NCBI RefSeq assembly: GCF_003122325.1
Contig: NZ_QFBC01000022.1
Span: 1-64,000, forward strand
Origin: Rhizobium album
GTDB taxonomy: Bacteria; Pseudomonadota; Alphaproteobacteria; Rhizobiales; Rhizobiaceae
Reading direction: 5' to 3'
Length of the DNA stretch: 64,000 nucleotides
Shown in pieces: positions 25,914 to 34,324 of this stretch (position 1 is the first letter of the stretch; each line of letters begins with the position of its first letter). The translations under genes were made by a program, and so were the position numbers. A model generated the notes under the pieces. That model was not told the DNA's origin. It did not search any database and was given only the letters and a program-made list of their open reading frames with translations.

Positions 25914-26810
25914 ATGCCGCTGGACTGGGACAAGCTGCGCATTTTCCATGCTGCAGCGGAAGCCGGCTCGTTCACCCATGCGGCCGACAAGCTGCATCTG
26001 TCGCAGTCGGCCATCAGCCGGCAGGTCAGCGCGCTGGAGCAGGATGTCGGCGTCAAGCTGTTCCACCGCCATGCACGCGGCCTGATCCTCACCGAACAGG
26101 GCGAGTTGCTGTACCGCACCGCCCATGAGGTGCTGCTGAAGCTCGAAACGGTGAAGATGCAGCTCACCGAAACCACGGAAAAGCCGAGCGGCCGTCTGCG
26201 CGTCACGACGACCGTCGGCCTCGGCCAGGGCTGGCTCACCGACAAGATCCAGGAATTCCTGCAGCTGTATCCCGACGTGCAGATCCAGCTGATCCTCGAC
26301 AACGAGGAGCTGGACGTCAACATGCGGCACGCCGATTGCGCCATCCGCCTGCGCCAGCCACAGCAATCGGATCTGATCCAGCGCAAGCTGTTCACCGTGC
26401 ACATGCACGTCTACGCCGCCCCCTCCTATCTCAATCGCTACGGCGAGCCGCAGACGGTGGAGGATCTCGACAACCACCGGATCATCTCGTTCGGGGAACC
26501 GGCGCCCAACTATCTGATGGACGTCAACTGGCTGGAAATCGCCGGCCGCTCCTCCGACAACAAGCGTAGCCCGCACCTGCAGATCAACAGCCAGACCTCG
26601 ATCAAGCGCGCCTGCCTGTTGGGAATCGGCCTCGCCTGCCTGCCGGATTACATCGTCGGCCGCGATCCGGGCCTCATCCAGCTGGCCATCAATGCCGACG
26701 TTCCGTCCTTCGATACCTATTTCTGCTATCCGGACGAGATGAAAAATGCCGCGAAGCTGAAAGCCTTCCGCGATTTCATCGTCGCCAAGGCACGCAACTG
26801 GAGCTTCTGA
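25914..26810 (+). CDS. lsrB: LysR-family regulator LsrB/VtlR
   Basis: This 298-residue regulator has an N-terminal helix-turn-helix (FHAAAEAGSFTHAADKLHLSQSAISRQVSALEQDVG) and a LysR effector domain. Sequence and position behind trxB match LsrB of Sinorhizobium and VtlR of Agrobacterium and Brucella. That regulator is needed for symbiosis or virulence, responds to redox signals, and activates transcription of AbcR-type small RNAs. Three such RNA genes follow directly downstream here, each with a dyad in its promoter. GAGGGGA precedes the ATG at 25914. Regulation of those RNAs by this protein is inferred from the relatives. Confidence 0.92.
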   Translation: MPLDWDKLRIFHAAAEAGSFTHAADKLHLSQSAISRQVSALEQDVGVKLFHRHARGLILTEQGELLYRTAHEVLLKLETVKMQLTETTEKPSGRLRVTTTVGLGQGWLTDKIQEFLQLYPDVQIQLILDNEELDVNMRHADCAIRLRQPQQSDLIQRKLFTVHMHVYAAPSYLNRYGEPQTVEDLDNHRIISFGEPAPNYLMDVNWLEIAGRSSDNKRSPHLQINSQTSIKRACLLGIGLACLPDYIVGRDPGLIQLAINADVPSFDTYFCYPDEMKNAAKLKAFRDFIVAKARNWSF

Positions 26811-26977
26811 TGCGCCGCTTTCTTGTGCAGCGCGCTCTTTAGTTTTCTATAAATTTCATAGAGTTAAGGCTGTTCTCAAGGCTGCACAGGTGGTTTTGCA
26901 ACCTGTGTCGCGCATCGCTCGGCGCCGTACTACCAAAGAATTGCAACTCATGCATGCCAGCCATGCATAAACAAGCA

Positions 26978-27006
26978 TTGTCCTATGCATAAAAAAGCAC
27001 CATATC
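26978..27006 (+). promoter_or_regulatory. Promoter and imperfect dyad of AbcR copy 1
   Basis: TTGTCC (26978-26983) and CATATC (27001-27006) are 17 bases apart. The -35 box overlaps a degenerate dyad TTGTCC-TAT-GCATAA. The two other copies have the same layout with perfect dyads, so this is probably a diverged activator (VtlR) site. Confidence 0.6.
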
Positions 27007-27012
27007 GCACTC

Positions 27013-27130
27013 AGCTGATGCACATGGTGGCTTTTTCCTCCCAGTGCCACCGCAGCAGCTGTTCCCCTCTGGAGGTTTTATACCTTCACACTTGCAGGGC
27101 CCTGGTTCACTCCGGCGGCCCTCTTTTTTT
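27013..27130 (+). ncRNA. abcR: AbcR/alpha-r15-type small RNA, copy 1
   Basis: A predicted RNA of about 118 bases starts seven bases after the -10 box and ends in a terminator (AGGGCC...GGCCCT followed by seven T). Its first hairpin GGTGGC/GCCACC (27026-27031, 27046-27051) exposes a pyrimidine loop containing CCTCCCAGT, complementary to Shine-Dalgarno sequences. A second exposed stretch is TTCCCCTCTGG. These are features of AbcR RNAs, Hfq-dependent repressors of ABC transporter mRNAs in Rhizobiales. This is the most diverged of the three copies. Its stem differs from the others by a paired T-to-C and A-to-G exchange that keeps base pairing. Confidence 0.82.
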
Positions 27131-27182
27131 GCCTTTTTACCGGATGGTCAAAAATGCATAGCTGCAGTGCAATATTCGCCTA

Positions 27183-27211
27183 TTGTGCTCTGCACAAAAA
27201 ACCACCATATT
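27183..27211 (+). promoter_or_regulatory. Promoter and perfect dyad of AbcR copy 2
   Basis: TTGTGC (27183-27188) and CATATT (27206-27211) have a 17-base spacer. The perfect palindrome TTGTGC-TCT-GCACAA (27183-27197) overlaps the -35 box, as expected for the activation half of a LysR-type binding region. A second TGCA-rich dyad lies about 30 bases further up. Confidence 0.65.
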
Positions 27212-27217
27212 GCACAT

Positions 27218-27336
27218 AGCTGATGCACATGGCGGCTTTTTCCTCCCAGTGCCGCCGCAGCAGCTGTTCCCCTCTGGAGGTTTATGACCTTCACACTTAA
27301 AAGGGCCCTGGATCTTTCCGGTGGCCCTCTTTTTTT
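27218..27336 (+). ncRNA. abcR: AbcR/alpha-r15-type small RNA, copy 2
   Basis: Predicted length is about 119 bases. The hairpin is GGCGGC/GCCGCC with the same CCTCCCAGT loop, then TTCCCCTCTGGAGG, and the terminator AGGGCC-CTGG-loop-CCGG-TGGCCCT with seven T. From the -10 box to the terminator it differs from copy 3 at only one base, so the two arose by recent duplication or are kept alike by gene conversion. The repeat period to copy 3 is 212 bases. Confidence 0.85.
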
Positions 27337-27394
27337 GTTTAAAGCATTTTTTACCACATGGTAAAAATGCATGGCTGCAGTGCAAATTCGCCCA

Positions 27395-27423
27395 TTGTGC
27401 TTTGCACAAAAAACCACCATATT
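27395..27423 (+). promoter_or_regulatory. Promoter and perfect dyad of AbcR copy 3
   Basis: TTGTGC (27395-27400) and CATATT (27418-27423) have a 17-base spacer. The palindrome TTGTGC-TTT-GCACAA (27395-27409) is perfect and differs from copy 2 only in the central base. Confidence 0.65.
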
Positions 27424-27429
27424 GCACAC

Positions 27430-27548
27430 AGCTGATGCACATGGCGGCTTTTTCCTCCCAGTGCCGCCGCAGCAGCTGTTCCCCTCTGGAGGTTTATGAC
27501 CTTCACACTTAAAAGGGCCCTGGATCTTTCCGGTGGCCCTCTTTTTTT
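27430..27548 (+). ncRNA. abcR: AbcR/alpha-r15-type small RNA, copy 3
   Basis: Nearly identical to copy 2, with the same two exposed pyrimidine-rich stretches and the same strong terminator ending in seven T at 27542-27548. Because the mature part equals copy 2, the two should be functionally redundant unless their promoters respond differently. Most described rhizobial loci of this type carry two tandem copies, so a third is unusual. Confidence 0.85.
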
Positions 27549-27624
27549 GCGATATTAGCCACGAGCCGGAAGCAATTGCAAGATCACGGGAACGTGATTT
27601 GATACATCGAGAAAACTCGATATT

Positions 27625-27654
27625 CATATCGATAAATCTCGATTTATCGATATG
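27625..27654. promoter_or_regulatory. Perfect 30-base palindrome over the arsR start codon
   Basis: Thirteen-base arms CATATCGATAAAT and ATTTATCGATATG flank CTCG. The right arm contains the ATG of the ArsR gene. A related smaller dyad TCGAGAAAACTCGA lies just upstream (27607-27620). This is a strong candidate for an autorepression operator of the ArsR protein. It leaves no room for a Shine-Dalgarno site. Confidence 0.75.
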
Positions 27655-27954
27655 AACGCCATAAACCCCGATGAAATCCTCAAGGCCATTGCCCACCCTG
27701 CCCGATTGCAGATCCTGGTATGGATGAAGGAACCGGAGCAGCATTTCTCCGAGCAGCTTCACCCGCTGGATCTTGGCGTCTGCGCCAGCCAGTTCGAACG
27801 TTGCGGCCTGTCGCAATCCACGGTTTCCACTCATCTCGCCACGCTGCAGCGCGCCGGTCTCGTCACCACGCAGCGTGTCGGCCAATGGATCTTTTATCGC
27901 CGCAACGAAGAAACCATTGCCGCCTTCCTCCAGCATCTCAAAACGACTCTTTGA
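27652..27954 (+). CDS. ArsR-family transcriptional regulator
   Basis: This 100-residue winged-helix protein opens MNAINPDEILKAIAHPARLQIL and has the recognition helix CGLSQSTVSTHLATLQRAGLV. Two cysteines, Cys44 and Cys51, lie just before and at the start of the recognition region. They could sense metals, thiol-reactive electrophiles or oxidants; the classical arsenic motif ELCVCDL is absent. The gene sits 53 bases before an old-yellow-enzyme reductase on the same strand, so control of that enzyme by reactive electrophiles is plausible. The start codon lies inside a palindrome without ribosome site, suggesting a leaderless message. Confidence 0.88.
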   Translation: MNAINPDEILKAIAHPARLQILVWMKEPEQHFSEQLHPLDLGVCASQFERCGLSQSTVSTHLATLQRAGLVTTQRVGQWIFYRRNEETIAAFLQHLKTTL

Positions 27955-28007
27955 CCCCTCAAGAGGTCGTTTTTCTCCTCTCAAGCAGACCACACGAAAG
28001 GTGAATT

Positions 28008-29120
28008 ATGCCCAGTCTTTTCGATCCCATCACAATCGGCGACATTTCCCTGGCCAATCGTATCGTCATGGCGCCGCTGACCCGCAACCGGTCGCCGAAC
28101 GCGATCCCGCGTGAAATCAATGCCGAATATTACCGCCAGCGCGCCTCCGCCGGGCTGCTGATCACCGAAGGCACGCCGATCACCCAGCAGGGCCAGGGTT
28201 ATGCCGACGTTCCCGGCCTCTACAAGCCGGAAGCGCTCGAAGGCTGGAAGAAGGTCACGGACGCCGTGCATGCCGCCGGCGGCAAGATCGTCACGCAGAT
28301 CTGGCATGTCGGCCGCGTCTCGCATGTCTCGCTGCAGCCGGGCGGCGCCAAGCCGGTCGCACCCTCGGCCATCACCGCCAAGACCAAGACCTACCTGATC
28401 GATGCCGACGGCAACGGCAGCTTTGCCGAAACCTCCGAGCCGCGGGCTCTGGAAACGAGTGAGATCGCCGGCATCGTCGACGACTACCGCAAGGGCGCCC
28501 GCGCCGCCATCGATGCCGGTTTCGATGGTATCGAACTGCACGGCGCCAACGGTTACCTGATCGACCAGTTCCTCCGTTCCGGCACCAACCAGCGCACCGA
28601 CGCCTATGGCGGCTCGATCGAAAACCGCGCCCGCTTCCTGCTGGAAGTGGTCGAAGCCGTATCCAAGGAAATCGGCGCCGGCCGGGTTGGCCTGCGCATC
28701 TCGCCGGTAACGCCGGCCAATGACGCCTTCGATCCGGAGCCGCAGGCGCTGTTCACCCATGTCGTCGAGAAGCTCGCAACCTATGGCCTCGCCTTCATCC
28801 ACGTCATCGAAGGCGCCACCGGCGGTCCACGCGACCATCAGCAGGGTGACACTCCCTTCGATTACGCTGCCCTGCGGGCCGCCTACAAGAAGGCGGGCGG
28901 AACGGCCGGATGGATGGTCAACAACGGCTACGACCGCGATCTGGCCATCGATGCCGTCGAAAGCGGCAAGGCCGACCTCGTCGCCTTCGGCCGGCTGTTC
29001 ATCGCCAACCCCGACCTGCCGCGCCGCCTGAAGGAAAATGCCGCCCTCAACGCCCCCGACCGGGCAACCTTCTACGGCGGCGGCGAAAAGGGTTACACCG
29101 ATTACCCGGCTCTCGCTTGA
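28008..29120 (+). CDS. nemA: Old yellow enzyme-family alkene reductase (NemA-like)
   Basis: This is a 370-residue FMN-dependent TIM-barrel flavoprotein that reduces activated C=C bonds and nitro compounds such as N-ethylmaleimide. The opening SLFDPITIGDISLANRIVMAPLTRNRSP, the substrate-binding H-x-x-N pair in ELHGANGYLIDQFL (about 180-192) and the FMN phosphate loop LVAFGRLFIANPDLP match the family. It follows an ArsR regulator with two cysteines in an apparent operon. The natural substrate is unknown; detoxification of electrophiles is inferred from the family and the neighbour. Confidence 0.94.
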   Translation: MPSLFDPITIGDISLANRIVMAPLTRNRSPNAIPREINAEYYRQRASAGLLITEGTPITQQGQGYADVPGLYKPEALEGWKKVTDAVHAAGGKIVTQIWHVGRVSHVSLQPGGAKPVAPSAITAKTKTYLIDADGNGSFAETSEPRALETSEIAGIVDDYRKGARAAIDAGFDGIELHGANGYLIDQFLRSGTNQRTDAYGGSIENRARFLLEVVEAVSKEIGAGRVGLRISPVTPANDAFDPEPQALFTHVVEKLATYGLAFIHVIEGATGGPRDHQQGDTPFDYAALRAAYKKAGGTAGWMVNNGYDRDLAIDAVESGKADLVAFGRLFIANPDLPRRLKENAALNAPDRATFYGGGEKGYTDYPALA

Positions 29121-29404
29121 TATCGTCAGGCCCATTTCGAAGCTCCCATCGATCCCGGTGGGAGCCGCCGGCTGAGCCGAGGCCCCAGACGCGCCCCGAT
29201 CACAGCGGCCTGTAGGGTTCTGCCTCAGGAATTTCCGGAAGCCATGCAGGGCGGGATAACGGCATGGTGCGCCTGTTGGGAAACGACATTGGACCTCTGG
29301 ACGACCAGAACCTCAAGAACGCTGCCGGTGACCGCCTGGCATCGATGCACTGGCAAAAGCTCGGGGACGGACCGATCGATCCTACCGCATGAGCAGCAGG
29401 CGGA
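29121..29404. other. Intergenic stretch between reductase and DUF2188-like gene
   Basis: About 284 bases between convergent genes. No supported coding frame, repeat or clear terminator hairpin with T-tract was found. Confidence 0.4.
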
Positions 29405-29665
29405 TTATTGCGGCGCGCCGGCCCACTGGCTGTCGATGATCTCCGGCTCCGGCCGGTCGCTGCCGTCGTCATATTCGCGGCGCCAGACGCCGTCCTTGTC
29501 CTGATAGCTGATCACCGATGCCTCGCCGGCCACCTGCTGTTCGGCGGCGACGATGCGCACCGCTTCCAGCGCTTCGGCATGAGTCGGAAAAGCTTCGGAA
29601 TAGACATCCCCCAGCCGGTAGGCCCAGCCGCCGTCATGCCGCACGACTTCATAGACAATCTTCAT
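29405..29665 (-). CDS. Small DUF2188-like protein
   Basis: This 86-residue cytosolic protein begins MKIVYEVVRHDGGWAYRLGDVYSEAFPTHAEALEAVRIVAAEQQ. Its beta-strand, helix and strand pattern, with Trp/Tyr and an aligned AEALEAVRIVA helix, resembles the DUF2188 family. Function is unknown. GGAG precedes the ATG with good spacing. It stands alone, upstream in the opposite orientation to the following cation/proton antiporter gene. Confidence 0.75.
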   Translation of the reverse strand: MKIVYEVVRHDGGWAYRLGDVYSEAFPTHAEALEAVRIVAAEQQVAGEASVISYQDKDGVWRREYDDGSDRPEPEIIDSQWAGAPQ

Positions 29666-29883
29666 CCATCATCTCCTCGATCCGGAGCCATGGCGCGCAC
29701 GGCCGCCGCCCGTCCGCCATATCCTCCCAAAGATCGCGGGCATCCGGGTCTTCCTGTTGTCGCGATACGGTCACTATCTCATCAAAACAGCAAGACTGCA
29801 AACATCGGCCGAAACCGCCGCTTGCTGCTTGCCGTCAATGCCTTAGATTGCTCCCTGTCCGCAAAGAAACCATCGGGGGTGGC

Positions 29884-30978
29884 ATGTTCGGTCAATTGAA
29901 ACAGGAACGCCTGCTGCTCGTTCCGAACGTCGCAGGCGCGATCGTCTTCGCCACCGAACACCAGTTGCTGGAGGCCGGCAAGCTCGTCTCGCTGATGGCC
30001 GCGGCAGCACTCGTCGCCGCCATCGTCGTCGCCTCGATGCGGGTCGCCCATCATGCCGAAGTCCTCGCCGTGAAAGTCGGCGATCCCTACGGGACGATGA
30101 TCCTGACGCTGTCGGCGGTGCTGGTGGAGGTCATCATCCTCGCCATCATGATGAGCAACGAAGGCTCGTCGCCGACCCTGGTGCGCGACACGATCTATTC
30201 CGCCGTGATGCTGGATATCAACGGCATCCTCGGGCTCGCCGCCCTGCTCGGCGGCATCCGCCACGGCGAGCAGCCCTACAATGACGACAGCGGCAAGACC
30301 TACGGCGTGATGATCCTCACCGCCATGGGCATTTCCATGGTGGTGCCGGAATTCGTGCCGCACGACAAATGGCCCTATTATTCCGTCTTCACCATCGGCG
30401 CGATGATCGCGCTCTATACGCTGTTCCTGCGCATGCAGGTCGGCCAGCACAGCTATTTCTTCAGCTATACCTATCCCCGTACCGAAAGGCCGCTTGCGAC
30501 CGACCACGTCGGGGAAGAGACGGGCTCGACCACGCTCGCCATCGCCGTCATCCTCGCCGGCGTCGTCATCATCGGTTTCCTGGCGGAGATGATGTCCGTG
30601 CTGCTGAACCACGGCATCGAGGGCACCGGTGCGCCCATTGCCATGATGGCCGTCATCGTCGCGGCGATTTCCGCCGCACCCGAGATCATGACCGCGCTCA
30701 GGGCAGCGTTGCGCAACCGCATGCAAGCGGTGGTCAACATCGCCATGGGCGCCTCGCTCTCCACCGTCATCCTCACCGTGCCCGTCATGGAGGCCATCGC
30801 GCTCTGGACCGGCCAGCCCTTCGTCATGGCGATGACGCCGGTGCAGACGGTGATGATCGCCATCACCCTGATCGCCGCCGCAATCAACCTCAACGACGGC
30901 GAAACCAACGCCATCGAGGGCATGACCCACTTCATCCTCTTCGCCACCTTCATCATGCTGACGGCGATCGGGTTGTAG
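29884..30978 (+). CDS. chaA: Calcium/proton (cation) exchanger, ChaA-like
   Basis: This 364-residue protein has about eleven hydrophobic segments in two repeats, as in the CaCA superfamily. The two acidic transport motifs are visible as LSAVLVEVIILAIMMSNEG and ISAAPEIMTALRAALRN. ChaA-type members expel Ca2+, Na+ or K+ in exchange for protons; the ion preference cannot be read. The ATG at 29884 follows a G-rich ribosome site GGGGG; a longer frame to 29518 overlaps the opposite gene and is not used. Confidence 0.9.
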   Translation: MFGQLKQERLLLVPNVAGAIVFATEHQLLEAGKLVSLMAAAALVAAIVVASMRVAHHAEVLAVKVGDPYGTMILTLSAVLVEVIILAIMMSNEGSSPTLVRDTIYSAVMLDINGILGLAALLGGIRHGEQPYNDDSGKTYGVMILTAMGISMVVPEFVPHDKWPYYSVFTIGAMIALYTLFLRMQVGQHSYFFSYTYPRTERPLATDHVGEETGSTTLAIAVILAGVVIIGFLAEMMSVLLNHGIEGTGAPIAMMAVIVAAISAAPEIMTALRAALRNRMQAVVNIAMGASLSTVILTVPVMEAIALWTGQPFVMAMTPVQTVMIAITLIAAAINLNDGETNAIEGMTHFILFATFIMLTAIGL

Positions 30979-31008
30979 ACCGCGCCGGGTCCTCGAAGCG
31001 GGATCCGG

Positions 31009-31272
31009 TCAGAACGTCAGGGTCAGGCGATGACCGGCAAGTGCACGATCGACGGTGACCAGAAGCAGTCCCTCGACATCGCACCGGGCCGGCAGCAGCC
31101 GGTCGAAAGGATCCTTCGTGCCGGGTTCCGGATCGGCCGCAACTGTAACGTGGGATATTTTTATCTGAAGAAATCGCACGCCGATTGCTTCGAGACCACT
31201 CGCCATGTCTTCCAGGACCATTCCTGGATCGAGCTTGCCCAGACGGGTCTTGCCAGATACCACTCCCTTCAT
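31009..31272 (-). CDS. Hypothetical protein, 87 aa
   Basis: An open frame that fills the gap between the antiporter and opgC. It reads MKGVVSGKTRLGKLDPGMVLED and ends ALAGHRLTLTF. Codon use is only partly GC-biased at third positions and there is no good ribosome site, so it may be a chance frame. Its beta-alpha-beta-like composition is plausible for a small protein. I do not recognise a family. Confidence 0.35.
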   Translation of the reverse strand: MKGVVSGKTRLGKLDPGMVLEDMASGLEAIGVRFLQIKISHVTVAADPEPGTKDPFDRLLPARCDVEGLLLVTVDRALAGHRLTLTF

Positions 31273-31393
31273 CCGGCATTCAGCCGGAACCTTTTACCCT
31301 GCAGACTCATTTCGCTCGGGCGGCGCCAGGTGAGGCGTCGCCTCTCGATATCTCCGCCTTGTCGCAAGGCGGCAGGAATAAGGGATCAGGTCT

Positions 31394-32590
31394 TTGAAAA
31401 GATTTGATGTTATCGACGGCATGAGGGGATATTTCCTCGTCTTCATGCTCATCAATCACCTCATTTTCGTCGGCGGTTACTGGCTGGTGGAGATCAATCA
31501 CCGGCAATTCGCCTTCGTCGAGGATGCGCAAGGCTTCGTCTTTCTCTCCGGCCTGCTGATCGGCATGGTTTATGCCCGCAAGATGATTAAGCAGGGATAT
31601 GCCGCCGGCCGCGACCTCATCTGGGCCCGCGCCTTCGAACTCTATCGTTATGCGATGGGCACGGTGATCGTCATCCTGGCGGCACAGATGATCTTGCCCA
31701 ACGCCTACCGCGTCTGGAACAACTGGCTGGCCTATTCGCATTTCGACGATCCGCTGCGGCTGTCGCTGATCGCGTCGTTCCTCTTCCAGCCGACCTTCAT
31801 GGATATCCTGCCGCAATATATCGTCTACATGGTCTTTGCGCCCGTCGCCGTGTGGTTCTGCCTCAAGGGACGCTGGGGCAGCGTCGCGGTGGTGTCGCTG
31901 ATCGTCTGGACGGCGGGGCAACTCGGCCTGCAGCGTCTCGTCACCGAGCCGATCAACGCCTGGATGCTCAAGACCGACGGCGAGGCGATCCGGTCGAGCT
32001 TCAACCTGCTCGGTTGGCAGATCGTCTTTTTCGCCGGCCTGATCATCGGTGTGCTGACCTCGACCGGTAAGGTGGACTGGACGAAGATCTTCCGTCCCGA
32101 TGACAGCTTCATTCCGCGCACGGCGCTGGCCATCTGCCTGTTCTTCCTGCCGCTGCGCATCATGACGGCGCACGACATGATGCCGCAATACATGCTCGAC
32201 AAATTCGCGACGATGGAAATCCGCGCCGATTTCGGCCCGGTCTATCTCCTGAATTTTGCTGCCGTCGCCATTGGCCTCGCATGGCTTCTGATCGCCGGTC
32301 CGAAACACGACAGTGCTGCCGTGCGTGGCGCGTCCAATCTCCTGACCAGGCTGTTTTCGATCAAATACCTGCAGCTTCTGGGCCGCCACTCCCTGCACAT
32401 CTATGTCTGGCACGTGCTGATCGTCTACATGGTCTATTACGTCGACGGCCGTACACCGGAACTGTCGCAACTTACCAAGACGGCCATCGCCTTCGTCTGC
32501 CTTGGCCTGCTTTGCCTGCCCGCCGTCTATCGCGAGCGCGACCGGATTTTCAGCCGGGAAACCCTGGCGACGGAAAAGGTCAAATCCTGA
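31394..32590 (+). CDS. opgC: OpgC-family periplasmic glucan succinyltransferase
   Basis: OpgC adds succinyl groups to osmoregulated periplasmic glucans, the cyclic beta-glucans of rhizobia. The 398-residue protein has about ten membrane segments and the acyltransferase-3-like opening KRFDVIDGMRGYFLVFMLINHLIF, with conserved Asp and His early in segment 1. Near the C-terminus is LLGRHSLHIYVWHVLIVYM, also typical. The start is TTG at 31394 preceded by AAGGGATCAGG. It is monocistronic, ending at a 12-base-arm hairpin shared with the convergent aatA. Confidence 0.88.
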   Translation: MKRFDVIDGMRGYFLVFMLINHLIFVGGYWLVEINHRQFAFVEDAQGFVFLSGLLIGMVYARKMIKQGYAAGRDLIWARAFELYRYAMGTVIVILAAQMILPNAYRVWNNWLAYSHFDDPLRLSLIASFLFQPTFMDILPQYIVYMVFAPVAVWFCLKGRWGSVAVVSLIVWTAGQLGLQRLVTEPINAWMLKTDGEAIRSSFNLLGWQIVFFAGLIIGVLTSTGKVDWTKIFRPDDSFIPRTALAICLFFLPLRIMTAHDMMPQYMLDKFATMEIRADFGPVYLLNFAAVAIGLAWLLIAGPKHDSAAVRGASNLLTRLFSIKYLQLLGRHSLHIYVWHVLIVYMVYYVDGRTPELSQLTKTAIAFVCLGLLCLPAVYRERDRIFSRETLATEKVKS

Positions 32591-32596
32591 AAACGG

Positions 32597-32630
32597 ATGA
32601 AGGCGGCGCCGTTTCCGACGCCGCCTTCAT
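32597..32630. terminator. Bidirectional hairpin between opgC and aatA
   Basis: Perfect 12-base arms ATGAAGGCGGCG/CGCCGCCTTCAT with a 10-base loop lie between two convergent stops. There is no T-tract, but the position suggests a shared 3' end. Confidence 0.65.
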
Positions 32631-32653
32631 GAATACCAGTCCGAAATTGCCGC

Positions 32654-34324
<1,671 letters not shown>

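Noticed and set aside
27001-27548. CRISPR-like array from the three direct repeats
   Set aside because: Repeat units are about 120-210 bases with promoters and terminators, far from 25-40 base CRISPR repeats with uniform spacers, and no cas genes are present.
27148-27993. A 281-codon minus-strand frame across the AbcR repeats and arsR
   Set aside because: It runs antisense through three sRNA genes with conserved terminators and through a clear ArsR gene; its repeats are just the repeated RNAs.
29782-30930. A 382-codon His/Asp-rich frame antisense to the cation exchanger
   Set aside because: Typical shadow composition opposite a membrane protein gene; no independent support.
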